Origin: Paraeggerthella hongkongensis
Lineage (GTDB): Bacteria > Actinomycetota > Coriobacteriia > Coriobacteriales > Eggerthellaceae
DNA: 64,000 nt
Direction: 5' to 3'
Assembly: GCF_003726035.1 (NCBI RefSeq)
Contig: NZ_QICD01000004.1
Span: forward strand, 82,103 to 146,102
This document shows, in pieces, positions 9,321 to 17,750 of this stretch; position 1 is the stretch's first letter, and every line of letters begins with the position of its first letter. The notes beneath the pieces are model-generated. The model did no database searches. It had not been told where the DNA came from and saw nothing but the letters and a program-made list of their open reading frames with translations. Made by a program: the position numbers and the translations under genes.

Positions 9321-9445
9321 ATGGCCGAAACGATGGCGGCGAAGTGTCCGAGGGCATGATCTACGATATTGGATACGAAGACGGCATCCTTCCGGTTCTT
9401 GCCGTTCCCGAATGCGACGTACCGAACGGCGTGCGTCTCGGCTAA
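9321..9445 (+). pseudogene. Decayed tRNA-binding (CsaA/EMAP-II-like) gene remnant
   Basis: A good ribosome site (GAAGGAGCCTCC) and ATG at 9321 open a frame of only 12 codons. In a different frame, 9347-9442 encodes SEGMIYDIGYEDGILPVLAV and then PECDVPNGVRLG before TAA. That tail resembles the C-terminal end of CsaA/MetRS-beta tRNA-binding domains (SxxMLxLG...VxLLxPDxxVPNGxxxG). The simplest reading is a large internal deletion that joined the start region out of frame to the last ~32 codons. Identification from so short a fragment is tentative. Confidence 0.45.
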
Positions 9446-9448
9446 GTG

Positions 9449-9489
9449 CGAAACGGGGGCGGAGCGCGCAAATTGCTGGCTCCGTCCCC
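9449..9489 (-). terminator. Terminator of the cytidylate-kinase-like gene
   Basis: GGGGACGGAGC pairs with GCTCCGCCCCC (one mismatch) on the - strand, 17 nt past the stop codon, followed by GTTT. Confidence 0.5.
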
Positions 9490-9505
9490 GCTGGAGTTCC
9501 CTGGT

Positions 9506-10114
9506 CTACCGGGGTTGTTGCGCTTCGACGAACGCACGAATCACCGAAACGGCTCCTTGTGCATCAAGCTGTCCGGAGTTGAGGCACAAGTCGTAATTGG
9601 AGGCTTGACCCCATTGCTCGTCAGTGAAGTAGCGGTAGTAGCTGGCGCGCGCTTTGTCTACTTTGGCGATGCGCGCACGAGCTTCTTGTTCCGACAGGTT
9701 GTTGCGGCGCATGACTCGCTTGACTCGTGCGTCCATCGGGGCGCTGACGAATAGGCTGACCAAGCCCGGGTGCTTTGAAAGCACGTAATCGGCGCAGCGG
9801 CCTACGATAACGCATGGTCCCTCGTCCGCTATGGATTTGAGAATGCCCACTTCTGCTTTGTAAATGCGCGCCGCAACGGGGTGTTCGATGTCCGTTCCGC
9901 AAAAAAAGTTGTTCGGGTTCAGCAGCAGCGGCCGCAAGGGTTTTTCGTCGAAGTCCGCGATAACGTTCCCGTCGAGGCCGCATTCTTCGGCTATGCGCTT
10001 GAGCAGGAGCTTGTCGTAGTAGGCGATGCCCAGCTCGTTTGCAAGGTGCTCGCCTATCTCGCGCCCTCCGCTGCCGTATTCTCTGCTGATTGCGAATATC
10101 AGATGCTGGTCCAT
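9506..10114 (-). CDS. Cytidylate-kinase-like family protein
   Basis: A 202-aa P-loop protein beginning with AISREYGSGGREIGEHLA, the signature of the cytidylate-kinase-like family (PF13189). It also carries VIVGRCADYVL near the middle and a C-terminal helical region. These proteins share the nucleoside-monophosphate-kinase fold, but their substrates are mostly unproven; bona fide Cmk is normally elsewhere. The start at 10114 is chosen because GAGGGGG precedes it by about 6 nt; an in-frame ATG upstream would add 30 low-conservation residues. Monocistronic. Confidence 0.85.
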   Translation of the reverse strand: MDQHLIFAISREYGSGGREIGEHLANELGIAYYDKLLLKRIAEECGLDGNVIADFDEKPLRPLLLNPNNFFCGTDIEHPVAARIYKAEVGILKSIADEGPCVIVGRCADYVLSKHPGLVSLFVSAPMDARVKRVMRRNNLSEQEARARIAKVDKARASYYRYFTDEQWGQASNYDLCLNSGQLDAQGAVSVIRAFVEAQQPR

Positions 10115-10173
10115 GCAATCCCCCTCTTGCGTTTCGAGCGCGGATATCTGCGGTATGCCGCTCATTGTACCAG

Positions 10174-10200
10174 TTCGGGCCCGCGTGCTGCGGGCCCGAA
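10174..10200. repeat. GC-rich hairpin upstream of the cytidylate-kinase-like gene
   Basis: An 11-bp perfect stem (TTCGGGCCCGC with GCGGGCCCGAA) with a 5-nt loop. On the - strand a candidate -10 TACAAT follows at 10164-10169. It may act as a transcription barrier between the reductase and the kinase-like gene. Confidence 0.45.
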
Positions 10201-10209
10201 CCAAGGGAG

Positions 10210-10249
10210 GGAATAATGCTTGGCTGCTGCGGGAGAACTGCAGCCAAGC
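10210..10249 (-). terminator. Terminator of the Tat/FMN flavoprotein reductase gene
   Basis: On the - strand GCTTGGCTGC pairs perfectly with GCAGCCAAGC, followed by ATTATTCC. It lies about 20 nt after the reductase stop codon. Confidence 0.6.
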
Positions 10250-10267
10250 CGGATGGACCCGACGGTA

Positions 10268-12088
10268 CTAGGCCGAGTGGGCTGCTGCGTTCGCTCCGGC
10301 AATGCGTCCGAACGTGTAGATGTCGGTCATCGAACAGGAACCCAGGCGGTTCGTGCCCATTTTGTGACCCGCCACCTCGCCTGCTGCATAGAAGCCCGGA
10401 ATGGGCGCGCCCGTTTGGTCGAGCACTTGCGCGTCGGTGTTGATGTGCAAGCCGCCCATCGTGTAATGGACCGCGGGCTTGCAGGCCATCAGGTAGTACG
10501 GCCCCTCTTCGATGGGGTTCATCTTGCCGCGGTAGTTGAATTCGGGATCCTTGCCATCCTTGCAGTACTGGTTCCAGGTGTCGATGGTCTTCTGCAGTTC
10601 GGCAGCGTCAACGCCCATCTGGCTGCACACGTCGTCGAGCGTGTCTCCCTTTGCGATGACGTTGCGAGCCAGGATGTTCTCGTACTCGTCTGCGTGCGTG
10701 ACCAGCAGCCCCGTTTCGTCGGCGCCCTTCTGGTTGAACAGCAGGTAGCCCTTGCCGTCGCTTTGCTTCGTGATGGCGTTGGAAATGACGTCGCGGCGAT
10801 CGAGTTCTTCCACGAAGCGATCGCCTTCCTTGTTCACCATGATCGCCTGGTATTCCAGACGCACGTCGCCGACGTACAGCAGCGCGCCGGTTGAGGGATC
10901 GCATACGGGATACGTCTGGATGTACTCCATGTCGATCAGGTTTGCTCCGGCTGCCTCGCCCATGGTGATGCCGTCGCCCGTTACGCCTACGGAGTCGGTG
11001 GAGAGGATCTTGTCATCCATGGCCGGGTTGTACTTCACGCGCATATCGACGTTAGAGCCGAACCCGCCGCTTGCCATGACCACGGCTTTGCAGGCGATCG
11101 TGTTCTCTTCGCCGGTCACGGTGTTCTGCACCTTGACGCCGCTGATAGCGTTGCCGTCTTTTACCAGTTCAACGGCACGCGTGCAGTCGACCAGCGTAAT
11201 GTCGTCGATCTCGTTCACGCGCTTGGTCAGCTTGGTAGTCATCTCGGACCCCGAGTGCGTGATGGGGATGATGGAGCGCTTCGTGTTGTGCCCGCCGAAC
11301 TGCATGAGGTCGTGCTTCCACGACACGCCGCCTTCGAAGGTGAGCCATTGCGAGCTTTCCAGCGCGCCGTCAGCGATCACCTGCACCAACGCCGGATCGC
11401 CTGCGTTGTCGCCGCCTTCAAGCATGTCCTTCGCCAGGGCTTCGGGGCTGTCGACGATGCCTTCCTTCACTTGGATCCAGTTGCCCGGAACAGCCATTTC
11501 GCCGCCTGAAAGCGCGGTGTCGCCGCCCAGCACGCCCATCTTTTCCATCAAAACGACCTTCTTGCCGGCGTTCGCTGCGGAAATAGCCGCTGCGAATCCT
11601 GCGCCGCCTGCTCCGATGACCACCACGTCGGTGGATTCGGGAAGCGTCGTCTCGTTCGCGTATTCGGCCTTGTCTCGTTTCTGCCATTCGCTCGACTTCT
11701 GCCCCAGGTCGTCCAGGGCGCTTGCCACAGCGCCGGTGAACGCCATGCTGGACAGCGTGGCTCCTGACACGGCGTCAACGTTGAGCGTTTGATTGTCGAT
11801 GATCAGCTTGGTGAGCTTCTGCATGGCGACGTCGCCCATGCCCGGCGTTTCGCGTGAGTCGAGCACGGTGATGCGGTCGATGGTTCCGTCGGTTACCGAC
11901 ACCTCTACGTTGAACTCGCCATGCTTGCCCATGCCCGACCCGATTGCCGTGCTGGTTGCGCTGTCGCCGCCCGATGCATTCTTGGAGCCTGCTGTGCCGC
12001 TGGGCGCGCACCCGGCGAGTGCCAGGGTGCCGCCGAGCGCCGCTACGGCGCCGCCTGCAATGAACTGCCTACGCGAGAATCGTTCCAT
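10268..12088 (-). CDS. Tat-exported FMN/FAD flavoprotein reductase (fumarate/urocanate-reductase type)
   Basis: The 606-aa precursor starts with a Tat signal (SRRQFIAGGAVAALGG) ending in the lipobox-like LAGC, so it is probably anchored outside the membrane. An FMN-binding domain follows, with DAVSGATLSSMAF, the site where FMN is covalently attached to Thr in this family. Then comes the FAD-binding domain with VVVIGAGGAGFAAAISAANA and GGDTALSGGEM, and the C-terminal GRIAGANAAA. Relatives reduce an enoate-type acceptor (fumarate, urocanate, methacrylate and others) with electrons from the quinone pool; the substrate here is unknown. GGGAGGA precedes the ATG at 12088. It is divergent from the membrane LuxR regulator. 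Confidence 0.85.
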   Translation of the reverse strand: MERFSRRQFIAGGAVAALGGTLALAGCAPSGTAGSKNASGGDSATSTAIGSGMGKHGEFNVEVSVTDGTIDRITVLDSRETPGMGDVAMQKLTKLIIDNQTLNVDAVSGATLSSMAFTGAVASALDDLGQKSSEWQKRDKAEYANETTLPESTDVVVIGAGGAGFAAAISAANAGKKVVLMEKMGVLGGDTALSGGEMAVPGNWIQVKEGIVDSPEALAKDMLEGGDNAGDPALVQVIADGALESSQWLTFEGGVSWKHDLMQFGGHNTKRSIIPITHSGSEMTTKLTKRVNEIDDITLVDCTRAVELVKDGNAISGVKVQNTVTGEENTIACKAVVMASGGFGSNVDMRVKYNPAMDDKILSTDSVGVTGDGITMGEAAGANLIDMEYIQTYPVCDPSTGALLYVGDVRLEYQAIMVNKEGDRFVEELDRRDVISNAITKQSDGKGYLLFNQKGADETGLLVTHADEYENILARNVIAKGDTLDDVCSQMGVDAAELQKTIDTWNQYCKDGKDPEFNYRGKMNPIEEGPYYLMACKPAVHYTMGGLHINTDAQVLDQTGAPIPGFYAAGEVAGHKMGTNRLGSCSMTDIYTFGRIAGANAAAHSA

Positions 12089-12459
12089 GTGTATAGTCCT
12101 CCCTACAAATCCCGTCCCGCTGCTTCGCGGGCTGCTCCTTTTGCATGCGGGTTCGTCGGATGCTGCCGAGTGTTGGCCGCACGCGCTCGCCTCAGCTTGG
12201 CGGACGTTCGCAGCTGTCCCGCAATGCCTCTCCAAAATGCCGCGATGCGCCGCGCCGTGCAATTGTCCGCGTAGGTTAAATACGTAACCCTTGCTATAAC
12301 CCTCTTTCGCCATCAGGCTCTTTTGGCTATGATGAACCGCGGCTAGGGAGTTGGAGCTGCATCGCCTCGGTGCCCGGGCGCAGGGGTGCCGAAGCTCCTG
12401 GACGTTTCACCGGTTGGTGTTGCATTACACCGACGTTCCACTTGTTTGGGGAGGAAACC
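12089..12459. promoter_or_regulatory. Divergent control region between the flavoprotein reductase and LuxR genes
   Basis: This 371-bp spacer has no credible gene. It contains an imperfectly conserved dyad GGTTA-AATACG-TAACC at 12274-12289 and, on the + strand, a candidate -10 (GGCTATGAT) near 12329-12336 for the regulator. The dyad is the only symmetric candidate operator seen. Assignment of either is inference. Confidence 0.4.
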
Positions 12460-13890
12460 GTGGAAAGCGTTGAGAAGCAGGGGTTCGCCCAGCGGTGGAA
12501 AGCCATATTCGGGCGCGTGGCGATCATCCCGTTCGTGTTCTTCGGGGTTGGCCTGTACCGCGCGTGGATTGCGACGCTTTTCCGTTACGAGGCGTTTCCC
12601 ACCATTACCGTGTTCGACTACTTTTTGTTCGAAGCAGCTATTGGCGTGGTGTCGTTGGCGCTTGCTTTCGCTGCTCGGCGCGTGGCGCCCCTCTGGGCGA
12701 ACAGGCCTGCCGTGATCGCAACGGGCGCCAGCATGACGGGCGGGTCGGCTCTTGTCGTGATCGCCTGCTTCTTCGTGCCGTTCGAGCCTTTGAAGGTGGT
12801 CGGATTGCTGCTTGCCGGTGGCGGTTTGGGATCCCTGATTCTTATGTGGGCGGAATTCTACGGGTCGCTCAATCCGCTTCGCGTGGCGTTGTACCACGCT
12901 ATCGCCATTTTCGTAGGGGAGGTGGTGAAGTGGCTGTTTCTGGGGATGTCCGTTCCGTACCTGGCGTTTTTTGCCGTGGTCTTGCCGCCGATTTGCCTGG
13001 CGTGCGTCCGTTCGAGCATGCGGAGGCTGCCCGATCGCGATCTTCCGCGCGCCGTGCGTGAAGGCGATGTGAAAACTATACCTTGGAAGCCTATCTTCCT
13101 TATGGCCACCTGCACGTTCGCAGCGGCTTTCGGCGCGCTGCCCATGCAGCCGCTGGTTCCCGGCAATGTCGTGGGCGCGCTATTCGTGACGGGGCTTGTG
13201 TTCTTCGGCGTGCTGTCCGCTTCGCGCTGGTTCAACTTCGACACCATTTATCAATTGGCGTTTCCGCTGTTCATTGTAGGGTTTTTGTTTGTTATGCCCT
13301 CGTTTGCCGGGAGCGCTCAAATTATGGCGCTGTGTTACGATGCCGGGTACACAATGCTGTCCATGTACATCATGATCGTCATGAGCAACATCACGTACCG
13401 TTTTGGCGTGAATGCGGTGTGGATCAACGGCATCGAGCGCGGCATTCGCTACCTTGTTGAGCTTTTGGGGTGGCTGACGTTTGCGGGCGCTTCGGCGTAT
13501 CTGGGCAGCACCGACACGAGCATGGTGTACAACGGGATCGTGGTGGCCGTTGTGGTCGCGTTTTTGGTGATCTTCTTCACCGAGCGGGGGCTTTCGGCGA
13601 AATGGGGCGTCGCCCTGAACGACGACCAGATGGAAAGCGGACCCGCCGAAGGTCGCACGGCTATGCGCGTGTCGGACCTTTCTCGCGTGTACAGCTTGAG
13701 TCCTCGCGAAGAAGAGGTGCTGCAGCTGTTGGCCCAGCGCGCCACCGTCGCGGAGATCGAAGAAGCGCTGTACGTGTCCCAGGGTACGGTGAAAGCTCAT
13801 GTCAACCATATTTACCGGAAGCTGGGCATTCACAGTAAAGCTGAATTGTTCGGTTTGCTTGACAGTCCCGAAAAGCCGGCAAGGCGCTAG
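12460..13890 (+). CDS. Membrane-bound LuxR-family transcriptional regulator
   Basis: The 476-aa protein has about 12 hydrophobic helices (residues ~15-375) followed by a C-terminal LuxR/GerE helix-turn-helix. This includes LSPREEEVLQLLAQ, VAEIEEALYVSQGTVKAHV and NHIYRKLGIHSKAELFGLL. This architecture is characteristic of Eggerthellaceae, where such genes sit next to Tat flavoprotein or molybdoenzyme reductases and are thought to control them. Here it diverges from the reductase at 10268-12088. The start is GTG at 12460, 6 nt after GGGGAGG; an ATG 90 nt upstream lacks a ribosome site. The ligand, possibly the reductase substrate sensed in the membrane, is inference. Confidence 0.88.
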   Translation: MESVEKQGFAQRWKAIFGRVAIIPFVFFGVGLYRAWIATLFRYEAFPTITVFDYFLFEAAIGVVSLALAFAARRVAPLWANRPAVIATGASMTGGSALVVIACFFVPFEPLKVVGLLLAGGGLGSLILMWAEFYGSLNPLRVALYHAIAIFVGEVVKWLFLGMSVPYLAFFAVVLPPICLACVRSSMRRLPDRDLPRAVREGDVKTIPWKPIFLMATCTFAAAFGALPMQPLVPGNVVGALFVTGLVFFGVLSASRWFNFDTIYQLAFPLFIVGFLFVMPSFAGSAQIMALCYDAGYTMLSMYIMIVMSNITYRFGVNAVWINGIERGIRYLVELLGWLTFAGASAYLGSTDTSMVYNGIVVAVVVAFLVIFFTERGLSAKWGVALNDDQMESGPAEGRTAMRVSDLSRVYSLSPREEEVLQLLAQRATVAEIEEALYVSQGTVKAHVNHIYRKLGIHSKAELFGLLDSPEKPARR

Positions 13891-13906
13891 CGCCGCGGGG
13901 CGCCTT

Positions 13907-13944
13907 GCATGTAAAAGACCCGCTCGAGCGGGTCTTTTACATGC
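13907..13944. terminator. Bidirectional terminator, perfect 38-bp palindrome
   Basis: The two halves are exact reverse complements (19 bp each), with AAAAGACCCGC on one side and GCGGGTCTTTT on the other, so a T-tract follows the GC stem in both directions. It serves the convergent luxR-type and agcS genes. Confidence 0.9.
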
Positions 13945-13965
13945 AGTACGGAAAATTCTAGCGAG

Positions 13966-15483
13966 CTAGTTCTTCGCGCCCAGGCGATCGGTCAGAGCGT
14001 CCAGGGGCGGGATGTCCCAGTTGTCGCCGGTCAGATGCGGCTCCATGCCGTCTTCGTCGCCTGCGGCTTTCAGCCGCGCGAAGTAATCCTTCGTTTCCTT
14101 CGCCACCACGCCGGACAGCGCGATGAGGGCGATCATGTTCGGCAGAGCCATCAAGCCGTTGAAGATGTCGGCGATGGTCCATACGGCGGCCACCGTCATG
14201 TAGGGGCCGATGAACACGCAGAAGATGTACAGCCAGCGGTACGCCTTCACGGCTTTCATGTTGCCGTTGCTGAAGTACTCCAGGCAACGCTCGCCGTAGT
14301 AGTCCCATCCCAGGATGGTGGTGAAGCCGAACAGCACCAGGCACGCCATCAGCACGAACGAAACGATCTCGCCGGGAATGAACGGCAAGCCCGCCTGGAA
14401 TGCCGCCGTGGTCACGGCAGCGCCTTCAAGGCCGGGGATTTGATACGCGCCCGTCATGACCAGCGCAAGGCCCGTCATGGAGCACACTACGATGGTGTCC
14501 AGGAACGTACCCGTCATGGACACGAGGCCCTGGCGAACAGGCTCTTTCGTTTGCGCGGCAGCGGCGGCGATGGGGGCGGAACCAAGACCCGCCTCGTTCG
14601 AGAAGATGCCGCGCGCGATGCCCTTCTGCATGGCGATGATGATAGCGCCCAGCGCACCGCCGGCAGCAGCCTGCAGACCGAAGGCGCTTTCGAAAATAGT
14701 GACGAACGCGCCGGGTACTTTGTCGAGGTTCGTGAAGATCAGCAGCAGCGAGAACCCGACGTACAGCACCACCATGGCGGGGATGACGCGTTCGGAAACC
14801 TTGGCGATGCGCTTGAGGCCGCCGATGACCACCAGGCCCACCAGTACGGCCAGCACAAGGGAGCCGATGACGGTGAAGATGGAGTAATCCATGCCCAGGA
14901 TGCTGACCGTGGCGGCTTTTTCGGGATCGAAGAAGCCGGTAATGGCCGTGGAGATGGAGTTCACCTGCGTGAACGTACCAATGCCGAACAAGCCCACGCA
15001 CATGCCGAAGAAGGCGAACATCTTAGCGAGCCAGCGCCAGTTCCGACCCATGCCGCGCTCGATGTAGTAGAACGGGCCGCCCAGCACGTGCCCCGTCTTC
15101 TTGTCGACGCTGCGGTACTTGACGGCAAGCAGGCCCTCCGAGTACTTCGTCGCCATGCCGAACAACGCCGCGAGCCACATCCAGAACATGGCTCCCGGGC
15201 CGCCGGCCACGATGGCCGTCGCCACGCCCACGATGTTGCCCGTGCCGATGGTGGCCGAAAGCGCGGTGCAGAGCGCGCCGAAGCTGGTCACTTCGCCGGC
15301 GCCGTCCTTCTCGTTCTTCACCATGTAGCGCAATGCGCGCGGCAGCTGGCTGAACTGCACGCCACGCAGGCGCACCGTCAGCAGAATGCCGCCGAACAGG
15401 ATGAGCACCATGAGGGGAACGCCCCATATGAAGTCATCGATTGCGACCAACATATCGTTGATCGTGCTGAAAAACCCTTCCAC
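13966..15483 (-). CDS. agcS: Alanine/glycine:cation symporter (AgcS family)
   Basis: The 505-aa membrane protein has about 11 helices and family signatures TALSATIGTGNIVGVATAI, GGPGAMFWMW, FSNEAGLGSAPIAAAAA and GWDYYGERC. It imports small neutral amino acids with Na+ or H+. The upstream leader is a glycine riboswitch, so glycine is the likely controlling ligand and probably the main substrate. Translation starts at GTG (15483) after AAGGAGGAAACTG. It is monocistronic and ends at a shared bidirectional terminator. Confidence 0.93.
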   Translation of the reverse strand: MEGFFSTINDMLVAIDDFIWGVPLMVLILFGGILLTVRLRGVQFSQLPRALRYMVKNEKDGAGEVTSFGALCTALSATIGTGNIVGVATAIVAGGPGAMFWMWLAALFGMATKYSEGLLAVKYRSVDKKTGHVLGGPFYYIERGMGRNWRWLAKMFAFFGMCVGLFGIGTFTQVNSISTAITGFFDPEKAATVSILGMDYSIFTVIGSLVLAVLVGLVVIGGLKRIAKVSERVIPAMVVLYVGFSLLLIFTNLDKVPGAFVTIFESAFGLQAAAGGALGAIIIAMQKGIARGIFSNEAGLGSAPIAAAAAQTKEPVRQGLVSMTGTFLDTIVVCSMTGLALVMTGAYQIPGLEGAAVTTAAFQAGLPFIPGEIVSFVLMACLVLFGFTTILGWDYYGERCLEYFSNGNMKAVKAYRWLYIFCVFIGPYMTVAAVWTIADIFNGLMALPNMIALIALSGVVAKETKDYFARLKAAGDEDGMEPHLTGDNWDIPPLDALTDRLGAKN

Positions 15484-15526
15484 CAGTTTCCTCCTTTATG
15501 CATGTACATACGTGCAACTTCTGTAA

Positions 15527-15549
15527 CCTCGCAACGATACGGAGCGAGG
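15527..15549 (-). promoter_or_regulatory. Candidate expression-platform hairpin of the glycine riboswitch
   Basis: On the - strand CCTCGC pairs with GCGAGG across 11 nt and is followed by TT, between the aptamer and the agcS ribosome site. It could be part of the switch that controls read-through, but the T-run is too short to be sure. Confidence 0.35.
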
Positions 15550-15621
15550 CCGAACAGGAGGATATGCAAGGGGAAACCAAGGAAAGCGAGCGCCGCCTAA
15601 CGCGACGAACTCGTAGCTTAG

Positions 15622-15730
15622 CTCTGTCCTTTTGCCTGAGAGTTTCAACGGCGCGGCGCTCGGTTCGTGTCCATGCGCGCTCTGCATCCGTCTTGCCCCT
15701 TCGGCACCCGATAACCGGGATTCTCCAGAG
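15622..15730 (-). promoter_or_regulatory. Glycine riboswitch aptamer upstream of agcS
   Basis: On the - strand the leader carries the near-invariant 3' element ACTCTCAGGCAAAAGGACAG and the 5' element CTGGAGAATCCCGG with the following GGGTGCCGAAGGGGCAA, in the order and spacing of a glycine aptamer. I see one full aptamer; no second copy is apparent between it and the gene. It lies ~140 nt before the agcS start. Confidence 0.92.
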
Positions 15731-16134
15731 GCCCCTTCCGCGCCCTGTCTCGTGAGATTCAGGACGTATCAACGGGGTACGCTATGAAATTGTGGGCACA
15801 TTGTAGCAGGTAACAGTTTGGTTGTGAACGAAAAGAAAGGCTCGCGACCTGAAATTTTGTGCCGCGCGGCTAGCCCGAGCCTTTTGGGCGTTCTTGGAAT
15901 GCCTTTGGGCCACCCTGTCAAAACGGACGAGTTTTGCTGGTCCTCAAACCAGGATAAAAAGCACTGACAGCCTTCTGAGCTGGCGCAATGCAAAACGTAC
16001 TTGGGGGAAGGTTCCTTCGAGAGCGGAAAATCGCCGCAAAACTCGCTTGTTTTGACAGAACGCGATCGCGCCGCGTGTCGAGGGCAGGCTTTGGGACTGC
16101 GCGCTGCTGCCGAGCTGAGGGGCGCAAACAGCTC
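15731..16134. other. Intergenic stretch without a recognisable gene
   Basis: About 400 bp between the riboswitch promoter side and the L,D-transpeptidase terminator. Short frames exist on both strands but have no ribosome sites or family features. The sequence contains two partly related patches, TGTCAAAACGGACGAGTTTTG (15917-15937, quoted here only by its ends TGTCAAAACG and GAGTTTTG) and AAACTCGCTTGTTTTGACAG (16040-16059), which are roughly inverted with respect to each other. I cannot assign a role. Confidence 0.4.
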
Positions 16135-16166
16135 GCCGCCCGCCGGTTGGGTGCGTGGCGGGCGGC
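16135..16166 (-). terminator. Hairpin terminator after the L,D-transpeptidase
   Basis: GCCGCCCGCC pairs perfectly with GGCGGGCGGC across 12 nt, 9 nt past the stop codon. The T-run on the - strand is weak. Confidence 0.55.
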
Positions 16167-16174
16167 TTTGGATT

Positions 16175-17638
16175 TTACCAGTGGCAAACCACGGCGTCGC
16201 CGCCTTTGACAATGCCGTACAGCTCTCCTGCCTTGTCGGGCGGTAGGTTGACGCATCCGTGACTGCCCAGGCCGTCGGCGTATTTCGTGCCGCCGAAGCC
16301 TGAGGTTTGCCAGGGGGCGTCGTGCAAGCCGATGGCTCCGCCTACGAACGGCATCCAGTATTCCACAGGGGTTTCGTATATTTGCGTGTCGCCGTCATAG
16401 CCCTTCAGGGTCGAGGGGCTTTCTTTGCGGTTCATCCAATACACGCCGTCGGGGGTGTCGTGCCTGCCGTCGGGGATGCCCGTGATCACGTCGGATTCCC
16501 AAACCAGCGCACCGGATTCGTCATAGAAGCGCGCGTGCTGCTCGGACAGGTCGATGTCCAAGTATCGTTTGCCCCAGTCCTGCACGCCAGGATCCTTGAA
16601 TGTTTCTCCGTGCGTGACCGTGGGGACGGCGATCGCCTGCGTGCTGCCCGCGCCCACGCCTTCTTTCACGGCGGCCAGCAGCGCATCGCGGTCGATCTCC
16701 CAACCGTACACGCCGCCCTTCACGGTGATCTGCTTGCCGTCTGCTCGCGTGTACGTGCGCGCGCTGCCGACGGTGTTGTTTGCCTGAACCAGCTGATCAA
16801 CCCAGCTGCCAAGTGCGGCTTCGTCTAGTGTAGCCTGAGCTTCGTCATCCACGGTGATCCACTGAGCAATTAGGTCGGCGTCGACCGTTGCAAGGGGGTA
16901 GTCGTCCATGGTTAGAGGGATGTTCGCGGCGATCATTACGTTGGCGGTTTCGATGGCCGATTTCAGGCGCTCGTCTGTTTTCAGGATGGTTGGCTGCTGC
17001 AACTGGTCCGCCGTGATGGCGGCGCGGCGATTGAGCGCGGAAAGAGCATCTTCCGCCACTTTGACCACGGCATCTGCATCGAGGGCCGTACCCACCGATT
17101 CCGGTTCAATAGTGAAGGTCTTCGTTGCCTTGTTGAACACAAGCGTCGCGTTTTTCGGCGGCGTGGCGTTTGCGTTGACCTGTTCGACGGCGGCTTTCAC
17201 GGCATCTTCAAGGGCGGTGCCGCTGGACCCTGCTACCAGTTTGGCGGACTCGTCGTGCGGCGCTCCAATCTGAAACGGCCAGAGCCAGGGATTCACGTCC
17301 GAGAGCATGTCGTTGATGACCGCCGACGTATTGATCGCCAGACCGGCTTCGGAGGCGGTCAACTTGAGGTCGAGGCCTTGTCCGCTGACAGAAAGCGCAT
17401 AGTCGTCCAGCTTGTTTTTTAGGGATTGCTCGGCTTCTGACGAGGACATAAGAGACAGGCTCATGCCTCCTGCCGTTGTGTTCGGCATGAAGCGTCCGGA
17501 AAAATACAAGGCAACGCTGACGTATACCACTAGCAGCAGGGCCAAGGCGCAGGCCAGCATGATGCCGATGACTTTAAGGGGGTTGGCGCGGCGGTGTTCA
17601 ACGTGAAAGCCGCGCGGGGCGTTTTGATACTGGTTCAT
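16175..17638 (-). CDS. L,D-transpeptidase (YkuD domain) with peptidoglycan-binding domains
   Basis: The 487-aa protein has a short basic cytoplasmic N-terminus, a membrane anchor near residues 22-46, two putative peptidoglycan-binding-4 (PF12229) repeats over about 60-340, and a C-terminal YkuD catalytic domain. The catalytic motif is GLHDAP followed by GSHGCVNLPPDKA, containing the nucleophilic Cys, close to the C-terminus. It cross-links meso-DAP/L,D-type peptide bridges in the cell wall, acting outside the membrane. The start at 17638 follows AAGGACGCGCAC; an upstream in-frame ATG adds 30 residues without conservation. Confidence 0.9.
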   Translation of the reverse strand: MNQYQNAPRGFHVEHRRANPLKVIGIMLACALALLLVVYVSVALYFSGRFMPNTTAGGMSLSLMSSSEAEQSLKNKLDDYALSVSGQGLDLKLTASEAGLAINTSAVINDMLSDVNPWLWPFQIGAPHDESAKLVAGSSGTALEDAVKAAVEQVNANATPPKNATLVFNKATKTFTIEPESVGTALDADAVVKVAEDALSALNRRAAITADQLQQPTILKTDERLKSAIETANVMIAANIPLTMDDYPLATVDADLIAQWITVDDEAQATLDEAALGSWVDQLVQANNTVGSARTYTRADGKQITVKGGVYGWEIDRDALLAAVKEGVGAGSTQAIAVPTVTHGETFKDPGVQDWGKRYLDIDLSEQHARFYDESGALVWESDVITGIPDGRHDTPDGVYWMNRKESPSTLKGYDGDTQIYETPVEYWMPFVGGAIGLHDAPWQTSGFGGTKYADGLGSHGCVNLPPDKAGELYGIVKGGDAVVCHW

Positions 17639-17750
17639 GTGCGCGTCCTTGAAAAGGTGGGTTGAAAATATGGTCCAGTATAGGAATAGGGTCCAGCCGG
17701 TGCAATCGAACCCGCGAAAAACCGACAATCGGCAACCCGAAGCAACGGGA

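Noticed and set aside
14035..15600. A 521-codon + strand frame opposite agcS
   Set aside because: It runs through the glycine riboswitch and ribosome site of agcS and has no conserved features.
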